DNA of 64,000 nt from Wolbachia endosymbiont of Aedes albopictus (lineage in GTDB: Bacteria > Pseudomonadota > Alphaproteobacteria > Rickettsiales > Anaplasmataceae), in NCBI RefSeq assembly GCF_024804185.1, contig NZ_CP101657.1, forward strand, positions 992,001 through 1,056,000, in the 5' to 3' direction. Shown piece by piece: positions 1 through 9,499 of this stretch. Positions within the stretch are counted from its first letter, which is position 1. Each line of letters begins with the position of its first letter. The position numbers and the translations under genes are program-made. The notes below the pieces were generated by a model, which saw only the letters and a program-made list of their open reading frames with translations, did no database searches and had not been told where the DNA came from.

Positions 1-15
1 AACGAGGAAAGTAAG

Positions 16-657
16 ATGATCATTACGATTTTTGGTCCTCCAGGTTCTGGTAAAGGTACTCAGTCAAGCTTGTTAATAGCAAAATATAATTTTAAATTAA
101 TTTCAGTGGGGGATTTATTAAGGAATATTATATCTGATGGCAGTGAGTTAGGTAAAAAAATAAAGGGTACCGTGGAATCTGGTAATTTAATTCAAGATGG
201 AATTATATGTGGATTATTGCGTGACCAGCTTGCATTAATGGATGATAATTGCTTATTAGATGGTTTTCCGAGAAATTTAAACCAGGCTCATTTTTTGACT
301 CAAGTTTTGCAAGAAAAATATAATAGGGATGTTGATATTGTAATTGAGCTGCAGCTTGACGATAATATTGCAATCGATAGATTAAAAAATCGTCTCGCGT
401 GTTTGGACTGTAAAAGCATATATAGTGTATCTTCTTTTAAGAGTACTACTTGTGCTAAATGTAAAAGTACGAGGTTAGAGAAAAGAATTGATGATGCTGA
501 TATGTCTGTAATTAATAAGAGAATAAGTGAATATCACCTTCAAATGAAAGGTTTACGCGAGTATTATAAAGGCAAATTATTAACAATTGACGCTAATTTA
601 AGTGTTGATGAGGTAACGCAAGAGATTGAAAGTAAAATTTCTTGTAATTTGGTTTGA
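16..657 (+). CDS. adk: Adenylate kinase
   Basis: Cytosolic enzyme interconverting ATP + AMP and 2 ADP. The P-loop GPPGSGKGT lies at residues 7-15 and the AMP-site motif DGFPRN at 82-87. The LID has four cysteines (129, 132, 146, 149) in a CxxC..CxxC pattern, so it is a zinc-binding long-form LID. At 213 aa it is full length. GAGGA lies about 7 nt before the ATG. It is followed by rpsM, the usual secY-adk-rpsM end of the ribosomal-protein cluster, so it is probably cotranscribed with it. Identification is secure. Confidence 0.97.
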   Translation: MIITIFGPPGSGKGTQSSLLIAKYNFKLISVGDLLRNIISDGSELGKKIKGTVESGNLIQDGIICGLLRDQLALMDDNCLLDGFPRNLNQAHFLTQVLQEKYNRDVDIVIELQLDDNIAIDRLKNRLACLDCKSIYSVSSFKSTTCAKCKSTRLEKRIDDADMSVINKRISEYHLQMKGLREYYKGKLLTIDANLSVDEVTQEIESKISCNLV

Positions 658-716
658 CTCTGAGTTGTTTTATGGTATAAATTAAGAGTTGTTATTAATA
701 AAGTATCGAGGTACCA

Positions 717-1085
717 GTGGCACGTATTGCAGGCATAAATATTCCAGTGAGGAAATGTGTTCCTTTTGCATTAACTTATATATATGGTATAGGTATTGCT
801 ACTGCGAATGTAATTTGTCACGCTTGCGAAGTTGATAAGCGCAAACGTGTTTCAGAATTACGAGATGAAGATATAGAAAAGATCAGCAGTTTCATTAGAC
901 AAAATTATGTTATAGAAGGTGAGCTCAGAAAAGAAGTGGCTATGAACATAAAATCTTTAGTGGAAATGGGATGCTATAGAGGAGTGAGACATAGAAAAGG
1001 TTTACCTGTGAGAGGGCAAAGGACTCATACTAATGCTAAGACTCGTAAAGGTAGATCTCGGTTGCCTATTGCTGGGAAAAAATAA
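717..1085 (+). CDS. rpsM: 30S ribosomal protein S13
   Basis: Head protein of the small subunit that contacts P-site tRNA and S19. The N-terminus [10 protein letters not shown] and the basic tail [16 protein letters not shown] are diagnostic. Length is 122 aa, as usual. The start is GTG at 717, preceded by GAGG at good spacing; no ATG fits the conserved N-terminus. It lies 21 nt upstream of rpsK in the alpha operon order. Confidence 0.97.
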   Translation: MARIAGINIPVRKCVPFALTYIYGIGIATANVICHACEVDKRKRVSELRDEDIEKISSFIRQNYVIEGELRKEVAMNIKSLVEMGCYRGVRHRKGLPVRGQRTHTNAKTRKGRSRLPIAGKK

Positions 1086-1106
1086 AATTTATTATTGTGA
1101 GTTTTA

Positions 1107-1493
1107 ATGAAAAAAGTCAAAACGGTTGGTAAGAGTACAAAGGAGTTTATTACTGGTGTTGTTCATATTCGTGCAACTTTTAATAATACTTTTGCAAATG
1201 TAACTGATGTTCATGGTAATACGCTATGTCAAACTTCTGTGGGTGCATGTGGTTTTTCAGGTTCGAGAAAATCAACACCTTATGCTGCAGGTAAGGCTGC
1301 GGAGGCTGCTGCGAAGAATGCAATGGAGAGATTTGGTATGAAGGTTGTCTCTGTAATAATTCGTGGTCCTGGCTTTGGTACCGAAGCTGCGGTTAAAGCA
1401 CTTCAGAGCTGTGGGTTGACTGTGACTTCAATTGCAGATAAAACCGCAATTCCTCATAATGGGTGCAGGTTAAGAAAAAAAAGAAGAGTATAG
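1107..1493 (+). CDS. rpsK: 30S ribosomal protein S11
   Basis: Platform protein of the 30S subunit near the mRNA exit. It shows [18 protein letters not shown] near the N-terminus and the conserved [20 protein letters not shown] end. Length is 128 aa, standard for the family. The gene sits between rpsM and rpoA, the conserved alpha operon arrangement. Confidence 0.97.
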   Translation: MKKVKTVGKSTKEFITGVVHIRATFNNTFANVTDVHGNTLCQTSVGACGFSGSRKSTPYAAGKAAEAAAKNAMERFGMKVVSVIIRGPGFGTEAAVKALQSCGLTVTSIADKTAIPHNGCRLRKKRRV

Positions 1494-1514
1494 GATATTT
1501 GAAAAGGTTGTTTT

Positions 1515-2582
1515 ATGTATTATAATAATGATGTTTCTCTCTGTAGCAATTTAGATAAATTGATTAAACCTAGTTCAGTTAAGGTAATATCAGATGATTC
1601 AAGTGAAAAAAGTGATATAATCCTAGAACCGTTGGAAAGTGGTTTTGCTTTAACATTAGGTAATGCATTAAGACGTGTAATGTTATCTTCTCTTAAAGGT
1701 AGTGCTGTTTATGGAATGAAAATTGAAGGTATAACTCATGAGTTTACTTCAATTCAAGGGGTAAGAGAAGATGTAACTGATATAGTATTAAATATGGGCA
1801 TGTTGAGGTGTAAATTAAATGGTGCTTCTAATAAATGCTTAAATTTAAACGCTAAAGGGCCTTGCCAGGTAGTAGCTGGGATGATAGAAACTGATGATCA
1901 ATGCTCTATTATTAATAAAGATTTGTTAATATGTACGCTGGGGCAAAATGTAGAGCTTAACATGACCATATATGTGGCTAGCGGAAAAGGTTATCTTCCT
2001 GTAACTAAGTATAAAGAAAATGAACTTTTGAAGCTTATGAGTGAACAGGATTTAATTGGTTTTATTCCAGTTAATGCTTTGTATAGCCCTGTCAACAGGG
2101 TTTCATGCAGGGTAGAGAATAGTCGTGTTGGCCAAGTGACTGATAAGGATAAGCTGATATTGTCAATTGAAACTGATGGTACAATCTCTCCGAGTCAAGC
2201 TGTTGATTCTGCTGCAAGAATATTACAGGAGCAACTTCAGCCCTTTATTAGTTCTGATGTAAGTTATAAAAAATCGCAGGTTTCTTCGTCTAGTGGTGCT
2301 AAAGATTTGGGTTATGATCCTGTCTTATTGCGTAAGGTAGATGAAATGGAATTATCTGTCAGGTCTCATAACTGTCTGAAAAACGAAAACATCACTTATA
2401 TAGGTGATCTTGTGCAAAAGACAGAAGGTGAAATGTTAAGAACTGCTAATTTTGGCAGGAAGTCTTTGAATGAGATTAAGGCAGTTTTGGCTAATTTTGG
2501 TTTGTCTTTGGGTATGAATGTGCTAAACTGGCCGCCTAAGGATATAGATGAGTTGGCTAAACAACATACTGATGAAGATTAG
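1515..2582 (+). CDS. rpoA: DNA-directed RNA polymerase subunit alpha
   Basis: Alpha subunit, which dimerises to nucleate RNA polymerase assembly. The N-terminal domain shows [19 protein letters not shown] and the [19 protein letters not shown] motif. The C-terminal helix-hairpin-helix domain (about residues 275-340) has a [11 protein letters not shown] motif that contacts UP elements and activators. Length is 355 aa, with about 10-15 extra residues at the N-terminus relative to E. coli. It is 7 nt upstream of rplQ. Confidence 0.97.
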   Translation: MYYNNDVSLCSNLDKLIKPSSVKVISDDSSEKSDIILEPLESGFALTLGNALRRVMLSSLKGSAVYGMKIEGITHEFTSIQGVREDVTDIVLNMGMLRCKLNGASNKCLNLNAKGPCQVVAGMIETDDQCSIINKDLLICTLGQNVELNMTIYVASGKGYLPVTKYKENELLKLMSEQDLIGFIPVNALYSPVNRVSCRVENSRVGQVTDKDKLILSIETDGTISPSQAVDSAARILQEQLQPFISSDVSYKKSQVSSSSGAKDLGYDPVLLRKVDEMELSVRSHNCLKNENITYIGDLVQKTEGEMLRTANFGRKSLNEIKAVLANFGLSLGMNVLNWPPKDIDELAKQHTDED

Positions 2583-2589
2583 GTGATAT

Positions 2590-3018
2590 ATGAAACATGG
2601 AATAAAAAAACGTAAACTATCTCGTTGCACTGAACATAGATTATCGACGTTAAAGAATCTATCTGTCTCATTAATTAACCATGAGCAGATTGTAACTACT
2701 TTACCAAAAGCTAAGGAACTTCGTCCATATGTCGAAAAGTTTATTACAATTGCTAAGAATAAGAATACTTTACATGGTAGAAGACTTTTGCTTTCACGCC
2801 TTCATAATAGTAAGTTAGCAGTTGATAAGTTATTAAACGTCTTAGCCAGCCGTTATCAAGATCGTAAAGGTGGGTATTCTAGAATAATAAAATTTAGCAC
2901 TCGAAAGGGTGATTGCGCTTCAATGGCAGTGATAGAACTGGTTGATAGGGATATTGCAGCAAGAGGTAAGGTTTATAGTAAAAATAAAGAAGGAGGCAAA
3001 GTAGTTACACAAAGTTAA
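2590..3018 (+). CDS. rplQ: 50S ribosomal protein L17
   Basis: Large-subunit protein lining the exit tunnel. It has the N-terminal pattern MKHGIKKRKLSRCTEHR and a LRPYVEKFITIAK segment. Length is 142 aa. AGGTGATAT precedes the ATG. It is the last ribosomal-protein gene of the alpha operon in this window. Confidence 0.96.
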   Translation: MKHGIKKRKLSRCTEHRLSTLKNLSVSLINHEQIVTTLPKAKELRPYVEKFITIAKNKNTLHGRRLLLSRLHNSKLAVDKLLNVLASRYQDRKGGYSRIIKFSTRKGDCASMAVIELVDRDIAARGKVYSKNKEGGKVVTQS

Positions 3019-3041
3019 TTGTTGTCATAATTGTTCTTCTT

Positions 3042-3392
3042 GTGGTAAGTAGGTTACGCTACTTTGTAGGTTACTTTGGCGAGTTATTAGTTTTAGTATA
3101 TTTAAAACTGAAATGGTATAATGTTATAAAACGCCGTTACCATTGTAAGTTCGGTGAAATTGACTTAATTGTATCTAAAAAAAAGGAGCTGATTTTTATA
3201 GAAGTTAAAACAAGTTTACTTGGAAAAGAAATACCGATATCTCATCTTCAATGTCAGTCTATTATAAATTCTTCTAAGTATTTCTTAAGTAAAAACCTTA
3301 GTTTTTTAGATTATTCAGTCAGATATGATTTATATTTTCTTTCCTTAAAGAGAAGACCTGTTTATATAAAAAATGCTTGGATTGAAGAATGA
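3042..3392 (+). CDS. YraN/UPF0102 family nuclease-like protein
   Basis: Small cytosolic protein of the YraN (UPF0102) family, which has an endonuclease-like PD-(D/E)XK fold; its biological role is unsettled. The core GEIDLIVSKK..LIFIEVKT carries the predicted D and ExK residues of that fold. Length is 116 aa, normal. The frame opens with GTG at 3042 and no better start is seen. It lies 23 nt after rplQ. Confidence 0.85.
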   Translation: MVSRLRYFVGYFGELLVLVYLKLKWYNVIKRRYHCKFGEIDLIVSKKKELIFIEVKTSLLGKEIPISHLQCQSIINSSKYFLSKNLSFLDYSVRYDLYFLSLKRRPVYIKNAWIEE

Positions 3393-3433
3393 AAGATTTG
3401 TAGCTGAATTAATTTAGATTTACTGGATTTAAT

Positions 3434-3994
3434 ATGAAAAAGACCCAATACAATAATTTAGTTTCATCTTACGCTAGAGTGCTATTTCATGTCTCAGAAA
3501 GCAGGTTAGGTATTATAAGGAAAGAAGTAGAATTTTTATTGGCTTTTTTTAAGGATCAACATGATATTTTTGTGTACCTATCTCATCCTATGATTTCTTT
3601 TGCACACAAAAAAGAAGTGATGCTTTCTATAAATGAGCACTTGAGTGAAAATTTAGTAAAATTTATTATGGTTATATTTGCAAACAAACGCTCTAGTTTA
3701 TTGATCCTTATATTAGAAAAATTCTTAAGTCTTGCAAAAGAAAATGAAAATGAATTCGAAATTACTATAAAGTCAGCAGAAGCTTTAAAGGAATCTGATA
3801 TAAAAATAATTACTGAATCTTTGAGCTTTCTTGGTAAAATAATAAAAGTAAGCAATGTGGTTGACCCTTCTATACTAGGTGGCTTCGTAGTTAGGTATGG
3901 TTTTAATTTGATCGATGCTTCGCTAAAAAGTTACTTGGATAGGTTAGTTGACTTAAGTAAAATGGAAATATTAAAAGTAAGGAATTTTGTATGA
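3434..3994 (+). CDS. atpH: ATP synthase F1 subunit delta
   Basis: Delta subunit of F1, part of the peripheral stalk linking F1 to Fo (the OSCP homologue). The protein is 186 aa and mostly helical. The C-terminal part has [15 protein letters not shown] followed by a [11 protein letters not shown] segment typical of the family. Its stop overlaps the atpA start by 4 nt (ATGA), which implies translational coupling. As in other alphaproteobacteria, the F1 genes are split from the Fo genes. Confidence 0.94.
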   Translation: MKKTQYNNLVSSYARVLFHVSESRLGIIRKEVEFLLAFFKDQHDIFVYLSHPMISFAHKKEVMLSINEHLSENLVKFIMVIFANKRSSLLILILEKFLSLAKENENEFEITIKSAEALKESDIKIITESLSFLGKIIKVSNVVDPSILGGFVVRYGFNLIDASLKSYLDRLVDLSKMEILKVRNFV

Positions 3995-5532
3995 AGAACA
4001 GTATGAATGTTTCTGAGATAGCAAGTGTAATAAGGGAAAAAGTTGAGACGTTTGATAATCCTATAAAGCGGGAAAATATAGGTGAAGTAATTTCAGTAAC
4101 AGATGGTATTGCATTGGTTTATGGACTGGAAAAAGCAAAATTCGGTGAAAAGGTATTTTTTGCAAGCGGTGTAGAAGGAATAGTTCTTGATTTAGATCAT
4201 GATACGGCTGGAATAGTTGTGCTTGGTAGTGACCGTGATGTGAAAGAAGGGGACGTTGTAAAATGTAGTGGTGATGTTGTGCAGGTGCCTGTAGGGCATG
4301 AATTGTTAGGGAGAGTTGTAAATGCGTTGGGCCATCCTATAGACAACGGTGGGGAAATTAGAGCCAAAAACAGAATGGATATAGAATCTAAAGCCCCAGG
4401 CATTATTGATCGTAAGTCTGTGCATGAGCCACTGCAAACAGGAATTAAAATTATAGATTTGCTAATTCCAATAGGTAGAGGGCAGCGTGAATTAATTATT
4501 GGCGATAGACAAATTGGTAAAACTACTATTGCGCTTGATACTATTATCAATCAGAAGAAGATTAACGATGAGGTAAACGAAAATCAAAAAATCTACTGTG
4601 TTTATGTTGCTATTGGACAAAAAATTTCAACAGTAGCAAAAGTGGTAAATAAGCTGAAAGAAAGCGGAGCATTAGAGTATACAACTGTAGTTGTGGCTAG
4701 TGCATCTGACTGCGCGCCTATGCAATTTTTAGCACCTTATGCTGGTTGCACTATTGGGGAATTTTTCCGTGACAATGGAATGCATTGTTTGATTATATAT
4801 GATGATTTATCTAAGCATGCTGTGGCATACAGGCAGATGTCTTTATTGCTCAGACGTCCTCCTGGTCGTGAAGCTTACCCTGGGGATATATTCTATGTAC
4901 ATTCTCGTTTGCTTGAAAGAGCTGCTAAAATGTCTGATAAAAAAGGGCAGGGGTCTTTAACTGCTTTGCCAATTGTCGAAACTCAAGCTGGTGATGTATC
5001 TGCATATGTGCCAACAAATGTTATTTCAATTACCGATGGGCAGATCTTTCTTGAGTCTGAATTATTTTATAAAGGATTTCGACCTGCAGTAAATATAGGT
5101 TTGTCAGTTTCACGGGTTGGTTCTGCTGCACAACTAAAGTCTGTGAAGAAAGTTGCTAGTTCTATAAAGCTAAGCTTAGCTCAGTATAGGGAATTAGAAG
5201 ATTTTGCAAAATTTGGTTCTGATCTTGATGCTAGTGTTCAATTATCCTTGAATAAGGGTAAATATCTTGTCGAGTTATTAAAGCAAAAACAACATTTACC
5301 TATGTCAATAGAAGAGCAAGTAGTGCTGATGTATATTTTTTCTAACCTATATAATCAGTTAAGTAAAATACAAATAAGTTACATTAATAAATTTGAACAT
5401 GATCTTATTAATTATTTTCATACTGTACACCCTGGGGTTTTAAAAAAGTTGTCAAATGACATGAGAGATGATATAAAAGATGATATTTTTAACATTGTGA
5501 GTAATTTCGTTACTCAATTTAATTGCATTTAG
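3991..5532 (+). CDS. atpA: ATP synthase F1 subunit alpha
   Basis: Non-catalytic nucleotide-binding subunit of F1-ATPase on the inner face of the cytoplasmic membrane. The P-loop GDRQIGKT is at residues 171-178 (Ile replaces the usual Thr at 175). The [14 protein letters not shown] segment with the arginine-finger region is present. Length is 513 aa, full. The next gene is greA rather than atpG, so the atp operon is broken up here, as in other Rickettsiales. Confidence 0.97.
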   Translation: MKNSMNVSEIASVIREKVETFDNPIKRENIGEVISVTDGIALVYGLEKAKFGEKVFFASGVEGIVLDLDHDTAGIVVLGSDRDVKEGDVVKCSGDVVQVPVGHELLGRVVNALGHPIDNGGEIRAKNRMDIESKAPGIIDRKSVHEPLQTGIKIIDLLIPIGRGQRELIIGDRQIGKTTIALDTIINQKKINDEVNENQKIYCVYVAIGQKISTVAKVVNKLKESGALEYTTVVVASASDCAPMQFLAPYAGCTIGEFFRDNGMHCLIIYDDLSKHAVAYRQMSLLLRRPPGREAYPGDIFYVHSRLLERAAKMSDKKGQGSLTALPIVETQAGDVSAYVPTNVISITDGQIFLESELFYKGFRPAVNIGLSVSRVGSAAQLKSVKKVASSIKLSLAQYRELEDFAKFGSDLDASVQLSLNKGKYLVELLKQKQHLPMSIEEQVVLMYIFSNLYNQLSKIQISYINKFEHDLINYFHTVHPGVLKKLSNDMRDDIKDDIFNIVSNFVTQFNCI

Positions 5533-5541
5533 GCGGTGATT

Positions 5542-6036
5542 ATGGCTTCATCCATTATTAATAAATTTCCTATGACGAGGGAAGGTTTTGAGAATATGCA
5601 AGCCGAACTTGAAAAATTAAAGGAAGAAAAACCTTCTGTGATACAGGCTATTTCTGATGCTCGTGATCAAGGTGATTTGTCTGAAAACGCAGAGTATCAT
5701 GCAGCACGGGAAAGGTTAGGTTTTATTGAAGGCCGTATAATGGAGATAGAAAGTAAGCTCTCACATGCGGAAGTAATAGAAGTAAAAAATTTGTCTGGTG
5801 ATTTAGTAATGTTTGGTGCAACTGTGACATTAAGCATGTTAAGTGATAATAACGGTGAAGTGGAATATGTTTATAAGGTTGTAGGCGAATATGAAGCTGA
5901 TGTTTCAAAGCAGTTAATATCTACTAGTTCACCACTCGGGAGTGCCTTAATCGGCAAAAAAGTAGGTGAGTATGTGGAAGTGACAGTGCCAAATGGAGAG
6001 AAATTGTATAAAATAGCTAAGATTGAATTTAAGTAA
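5542..6036 (+). CDS. greA: Transcription elongation factor GreA
   Basis: Stimulates transcript cleavage by backtracked RNA polymerase. The N-terminal coiled coil carries the acidic tip DARDQGDLSENAEYHAARER. The C-terminal FKBP-like domain has TSSPLGSALIGKKVGEYV. The ATG at 5542 is preferred: it follows AGGCGG at suitable spacing, whereas an in-frame GTG at 5536 would overlap that site. Length is 164 aa. It is very close to atpA upstream and ribB downstream, probably one transcript. Confidence 0.95.
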   Translation: MASSIINKFPMTREGFENMQAELEKLKEEKPSVIQAISDARDQGDLSENAEYHAARERLGFIEGRIMEIESKLSHAEVIEVKNLSGDLVMFGATVTLSMLSDNNGEVEYVYKVVGEYEADVSKQLISTSSPLGSALIGKKVGEYVEVTVPNGEKLYKIAKIEFK

Positions 6037-6042
6037 ATTATT

Positions 6043-6687
6043 ATGGTACAGGCCACTTATGCTTCAATGAGTCTACCCGGTATTTCTTCTATGGAAGATG
6101 TATTAGAGGATGCTCGTTCCGGTAAATTATTCATTTTAGTTGATGATGAAAGTAGAGAAAATGAAGGTGATTTGGTTGTCTTAGCTGAAAAAGTAAAACC
6201 AGAACATGTGGCTTTTATGGTTAGATACGGTACAGGGGTTGTGTGCTTAGCAATGACTAAATTTCACATGAAGAGGTTGGGCCTTAATTTCATGGAAAAG
6301 AAAAATATTGGTGAAAATCATACCGCATTTACTACATCAATTGATGCACGTTATGGTATTACAACCGGTGTTTCAGCAGAGGATAGAACGAAAACTATAC
6401 ATGCTGCTATCAACAAGGATGGCACTCAGGATGACATCATAACTCCAGGTCATGTTTTTCCTGTAATTGCACATAAAGGTGGGGTGGCACAACGTGCTGG
6501 TCATACTGAAGCGAGTGTTGAAATGGCGAAGTTAGTAGGGTTTGATCATTCAGCAGTTATTTGTGAATTAGTGAATGATGATGGCTCTATGATGCGCTTA
6601 CCTCAGTTACTTAAATTTGCTGAACAACATAAAATTAAGTTAACTACCATCGACAAACTTATTAGTTACGTTAAAAAATTAAACTAG
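6043..6687 (+). CDS. ribB: 3,4-dihydroxy-2-butanone-4-phosphate synthase
   Basis: Riboflavin pathway enzyme converting ribulose 5-phosphate to DHBP and formate. The signature DDESRENEGDLV, the TTGVSAEDRTKTI loop and GHTEASVEMAKLVG near the C-terminus match the family. At 214 aa it is the DHBP synthase domain alone, not fused to GTP cyclohydrolase II. It starts 6 nt after greA. Riboflavin synthesis is one of the vitamin pathways Wolbachia commonly retains. Confidence 0.96.
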   Translation: MVQATYASMSLPGISSMEDVLEDARSGKLFILVDDESRENEGDLVVLAEKVKPEHVAFMVRYGTGVVCLAMTKFHMKRLGLNFMEKKNIGENHTAFTTSIDARYGITTGVSAEDRTKTIHAAINKDGTQDDIITPGHVFPVIAHKGGVAQRAGHTEASVEMAKLVGFDHSAVICELVNDDGSMMRLPQLLKFAEQHKIKLTTIDKLISYVKKLN

Positions 6688-6758
6688 CGTTTATAAATTT
6701 GTATAATTTAAGTGTTAAAATATAGAATTCCTATAAATTATGCAAGCACAGAATTTCC

Positions 6759-8039
6759 ATGTTTAGAATTGCTAAGTTTTTGACCTTATTGTTCTTTTTT
6801 GCATATTATAATAATGCTTACTCTATTAACATTATTAGAGATAGTGAAGTGGAAGCAATAGTGAAAGAGCTAGCGCAACCTTTATTTTTTGCTGCAAACA
6901 TTGATAGTGACCGAATGAAAGTTTTTATAATTAATGATAATTCGATTAATGCTTTTGTAATTAACAATAACAGTATTTTCATTCATTTAGGACTTTTACA
7001 ATACTCGGCTAAACCTTATGTCCTGCTTGGTATATTAGCACATGAGATTGCTCACATATCTGCTGGTCATATATTGCAAATGAGTAGTGCTATGGGTTAT
7101 TTTCAATCGATAGCAATGATTAGTTATATGGTAGGATTAGTTTCTAGTATTATCATTAACCCTCAGGTTGCTGGTGCAATTTTGCTTAGTGGTGTAGCAC
7201 TCAGCTCAAGGCTATTTTTTAACTATTCTCAAGAGCAAGAAAGTGTAGCAGATAGCTATGCTTTAAGGTACCTTGATGAATCTGGCTATGATAATTCAGG
7301 TATGAAAGAGATTTTTGATTATTTTAAAAGTATTGAGCATGAGAACACCGAGGAATATTTCCGCACTCACCCACTTAGTGAGAAACGCATATTTGCTGTA
7401 CGAAATTATAAGGTCAAAAACAACGTAAAACCAATTTTTGCGGATAAGTTACTAAAGTTTGAGCGTGTGGTTGCAAAGCTAGACTCTTTCTTTGCTCCTA
7501 TTCATGTGTTATCTAATAAATATGAAAATAATTCTGAGTATGTAAATGCTATAGTTTGCTATAGGCAAGGAAAGATAGAAGAGGCTATTGCTAAAGTTAA
7601 TTCATTGATTCAAGAATCACGCAATGACCCATACCTATATGAATTAAAAGCAGAAATGCTATACAAGGCCGGAAATTTAAGTGAAGCAATAAAAATGTAT
7701 GAGGAATCGCTTAGGTATTTATCTGAGAAAAACAGTTATTTAGTGAAACTTGCATTATCTCATACTTTATTATTACACGGTGATGCAAAAAAGGCGATTT
7801 TTTACCTGGAGCAGATTTTGAATGTAGAACCAAATAACGCTTTTGTCTGGAAATATTTAAGCATTGCATATAAATGTGAAGCTGATACGGCAATGCATTA
7901 TTTTGCCTTAACAAAAAAGGCTTGTATTGAAGGTGACTTAAAGCAATTTACAAAATATGCTGAGCTAGCTGTTAAAACTTTACCAAAAGATAGCCCTTAT
8001 TTGTTGCAAGTTGAAGATATGAAGCGATTTAATGGATAA
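6759..8039 (+). CDS. M48 family metalloprotease with TPR repeats (BepA/YfgC-like)
   Basis: Predicted exported zinc protease. There is an N-terminal signal segment (about residues 1-22), and the zinc motif HEIAH is at 95-99 within GILAHEIAHISAGH. A downstream glutamate in EQESVADSYA is the likely third ligand, and two hydrophobic segments lie in about 112-160. The C-terminal half (about 260-420) is tetratricopeptide-like. This layout matches BepA/YfgC, which helps outer-membrane beta-barrel assembly and degrades stalled barrels. A periplasmic site is inferred. It stands alone after a 71-nt gap. Confidence 0.88.
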   Translation: MFRIAKFLTLLFFFAYYNNAYSINIIRDSEVEAIVKELAQPLFFAANIDSDRMKVFIINDNSINAFVINNNSIFIHLGLLQYSAKPYVLLGILAHEIAHISAGHILQMSSAMGYFQSIAMISYMVGLVSSIIINPQVAGAILLSGVALSSRLFFNYSQEQESVADSYALRYLDESGYDNSGMKEIFDYFKSIEHENTEEYFRTHPLSEKRIFAVRNYKVKNNVKPIFADKLLKFERVVAKLDSFFAPIHVLSNKYENNSEYVNAIVCYRQGKIEEAIAKVNSLIQESRNDPYLYELKAEMLYKAGNLSEAIKMYEESLRYLSEKNSYLVKLALSHTLLLHGDAKKAIFYLEQILNVEPNNAFVWKYLSIAYKCEADTAMHYFALTKKACIEGDLKQFTKYAELAVKTLPKDSPYLLQVEDMKRFNG

Positions 8040-8067
8040 CAAAAAAGCATTTCCGTACTTTTATGGA

Positions 8068-8403
8068 TTATTTTCCACACTTTTCTAACATAGCTTTTGC
8101 TTCATTACTTACGTTGGGCATAATTTTCATTATGATAGTTTTAGCACCAAAAAATACACCACAGAACATGCCTAGAGCAAAGAGGGCTGGCCACGGCATC
8201 CTGCCAAATATTGCAAGCAAAGCTGCACCGATTATTACTACCGTCATAAGTGGACCGCCTATTCCCCAAACGTAACCAATAATATTGCATATTACTTTAG
8301 TTGTGTCATCCATATCAGGATCAGTGGTAGCTGCATAACCTGAGAAAGAGAAAAGTAATACTACACAAAAAACACTAAAAAATCTTTTTATTATAGAGCT
8401 CAT
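8068..8403 (-). CDS. virB2: VirB2/TrbC family type IV secretion pilin
   Basis: Small protein (111 aa) with a signal peptide (MSSIIKRFFSVFCVVLLFSF..SGYAA) and two hydrophobic segments around residues 45-67 and 73-90. This is the VirB2/TrbC pilin layout. Rickettsiales carry several virB2 paralogues separate from the main vir clusters, and this is a lone copy facing the M48 protease gene. The likely role is the extracellular pilus or channel component of the P-type T4SS that delivers effectors to the host cell. Confidence 0.8.
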   Translation of the reverse strand: MSSIIKRFFSVFCVVLLFSFSGYAATTDPDMDDTTKVICNIIGYVWGIGGPLMTVVIIGAALLAIFGRMPWPALFALGMFCGVFFGAKTIIMKIMPNVSNEAKAMLEKCGK

Positions 8404-8498
8404 TTTCTTGCCTTTAAATAATAAATTAACGCAAACGCAAACCTACACATATTTTTATTTTAAAGTAAAAATTATAATTTGTCCATACATAAGTGTTG

Positions 8499-9233
8499 CT
8501 ACATAAATAACCCACCATTAATGTTAAGCACATGCCCTGTTATATATTTTGCTTCATCACTTGCTAAAAATAAGACCCCTGCTGCTATTTCTTCCCCTGT
8601 TCCCATTCTTTTCATTGGAATATTATCTAATATTTTTCCCTTTTGTCCTTCATTTAAAACTTCAGTCATTTTAGTATCTATAAACCCAGGAGCAATACAA
8701 TTTACTGTTATATTACGACTTGCAACTTCTTTTGCTATAGATTTGCTCATAGCTATTATTCCAGCTTTAGACGCTGCATAATTTGCTTGCCCGGCGTTTC
8801 CTGTCAGCCCTATTATTGAGGAAATATTTATAATTCTTCCCCAATTATTCTTAATTAGTCTCTTACATGCTTCTCTACTCAGCTTAAATGTAGAGCTCAA
8901 GTTAATATCAATTACTTTTTGCCATGCTTCATCTGTCATCCTCAATAATAAACTGTCTCGCGTAATGCCCGCATTGCATACAAGCCCGTCAAAGCCTTCC
9001 ATCAACTCACTTGCTCTATTTACTAGTTGATTTACTTCCTCAGCGTTTGATAAGTCACAAGGGAGTATATGCATATTTTTTTCATATTGTTTAGCAACTT
9101 CTTCGAGCACTTCTTTTTTTGTGCCAGAAATACATAAAGTTGCTCTGGCTTTGTGCATAATTTTTACAATTGCTTGCCCTATTCCGCCTGATGCGCCAGT
9201 AATCAGGAACTTTCTGCTTTCCAATTTAAACAT
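8499..9233 (-). CDS. fabG: 3-oxoacyl-[acyl-carrier-protein] reductase
   Basis: NADPH-dependent reduction of 3-oxoacyl-ACP in type II fatty acid synthesis. The protein is a short-chain dehydrogenase of 244 aa. It has TGASGGIG at residues 12-19, NAG at 87-89, and catalytic Asn111, Ser139, Tyr152 and Lys156 (YAASK). The C-terminus HVLNINGGLFM is typical of FabG. It is monocistronic in this window, with virB2 downstream on the same strand after 95 nt. Confidence 0.95.
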   Translation of the reverse strand: MFKLESRKFLITGASGGIGQAIVKIMHKARATLCISGTKKEVLEEVAKQYEKNMHILPCDLSNAEEVNQLVNRASELMEGFDGLVCNAGITRDSLLLRMTDEAWQKVIDINLSSTFKLSREACKRLIKNNWGRIINISSIIGLTGNAGQANYAASKAGIIAMSKSIAKEVASRNITVNCIAPGFIDTKMTEVLNEGQKGKILDNIPMKRMGTGEEIAAGVLFLASDEAKYITGHVLNINGGLFM

Positions 9234-9499
9234 AATAACTTTATATCATCTTAATTCCTAACAGAATATTGACTGGTTGGCAATAGATTTCTTACATAAT
9301 ATAAGTAACTCAGGTATTCACAAAATAAAGGAAAAGTTATAATAAAGTTAAACGTCAAAAAATTTTAAAAACATAGTTGATGCAGGAATTGTTACTAAAT
9401 AGTTTATTCTGGTGCTCTGCAGTCTAAATGGAATGCCTAAATTATAGATTCTTTGTTTTTGTGTGTTATCTTGAGTTAACACAAATTCACAGTAGTATT

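Noticed and set aside
4197-4550. Antisense open frame within atpA
   Set aside because: Shadow of a strongly conserved gene; no start context or independent evidence.
8479-8781. Plus-strand frame opposite fabG
   Set aside because: Antisense shadow of fabG, which has all catalytic residues in place.
9428-9499. Longer start for the HlyD-type protein
   Set aside because: The 24 added residues are hydrophobic and unlike the family, and no ribosome site precedes the upstream ATG.
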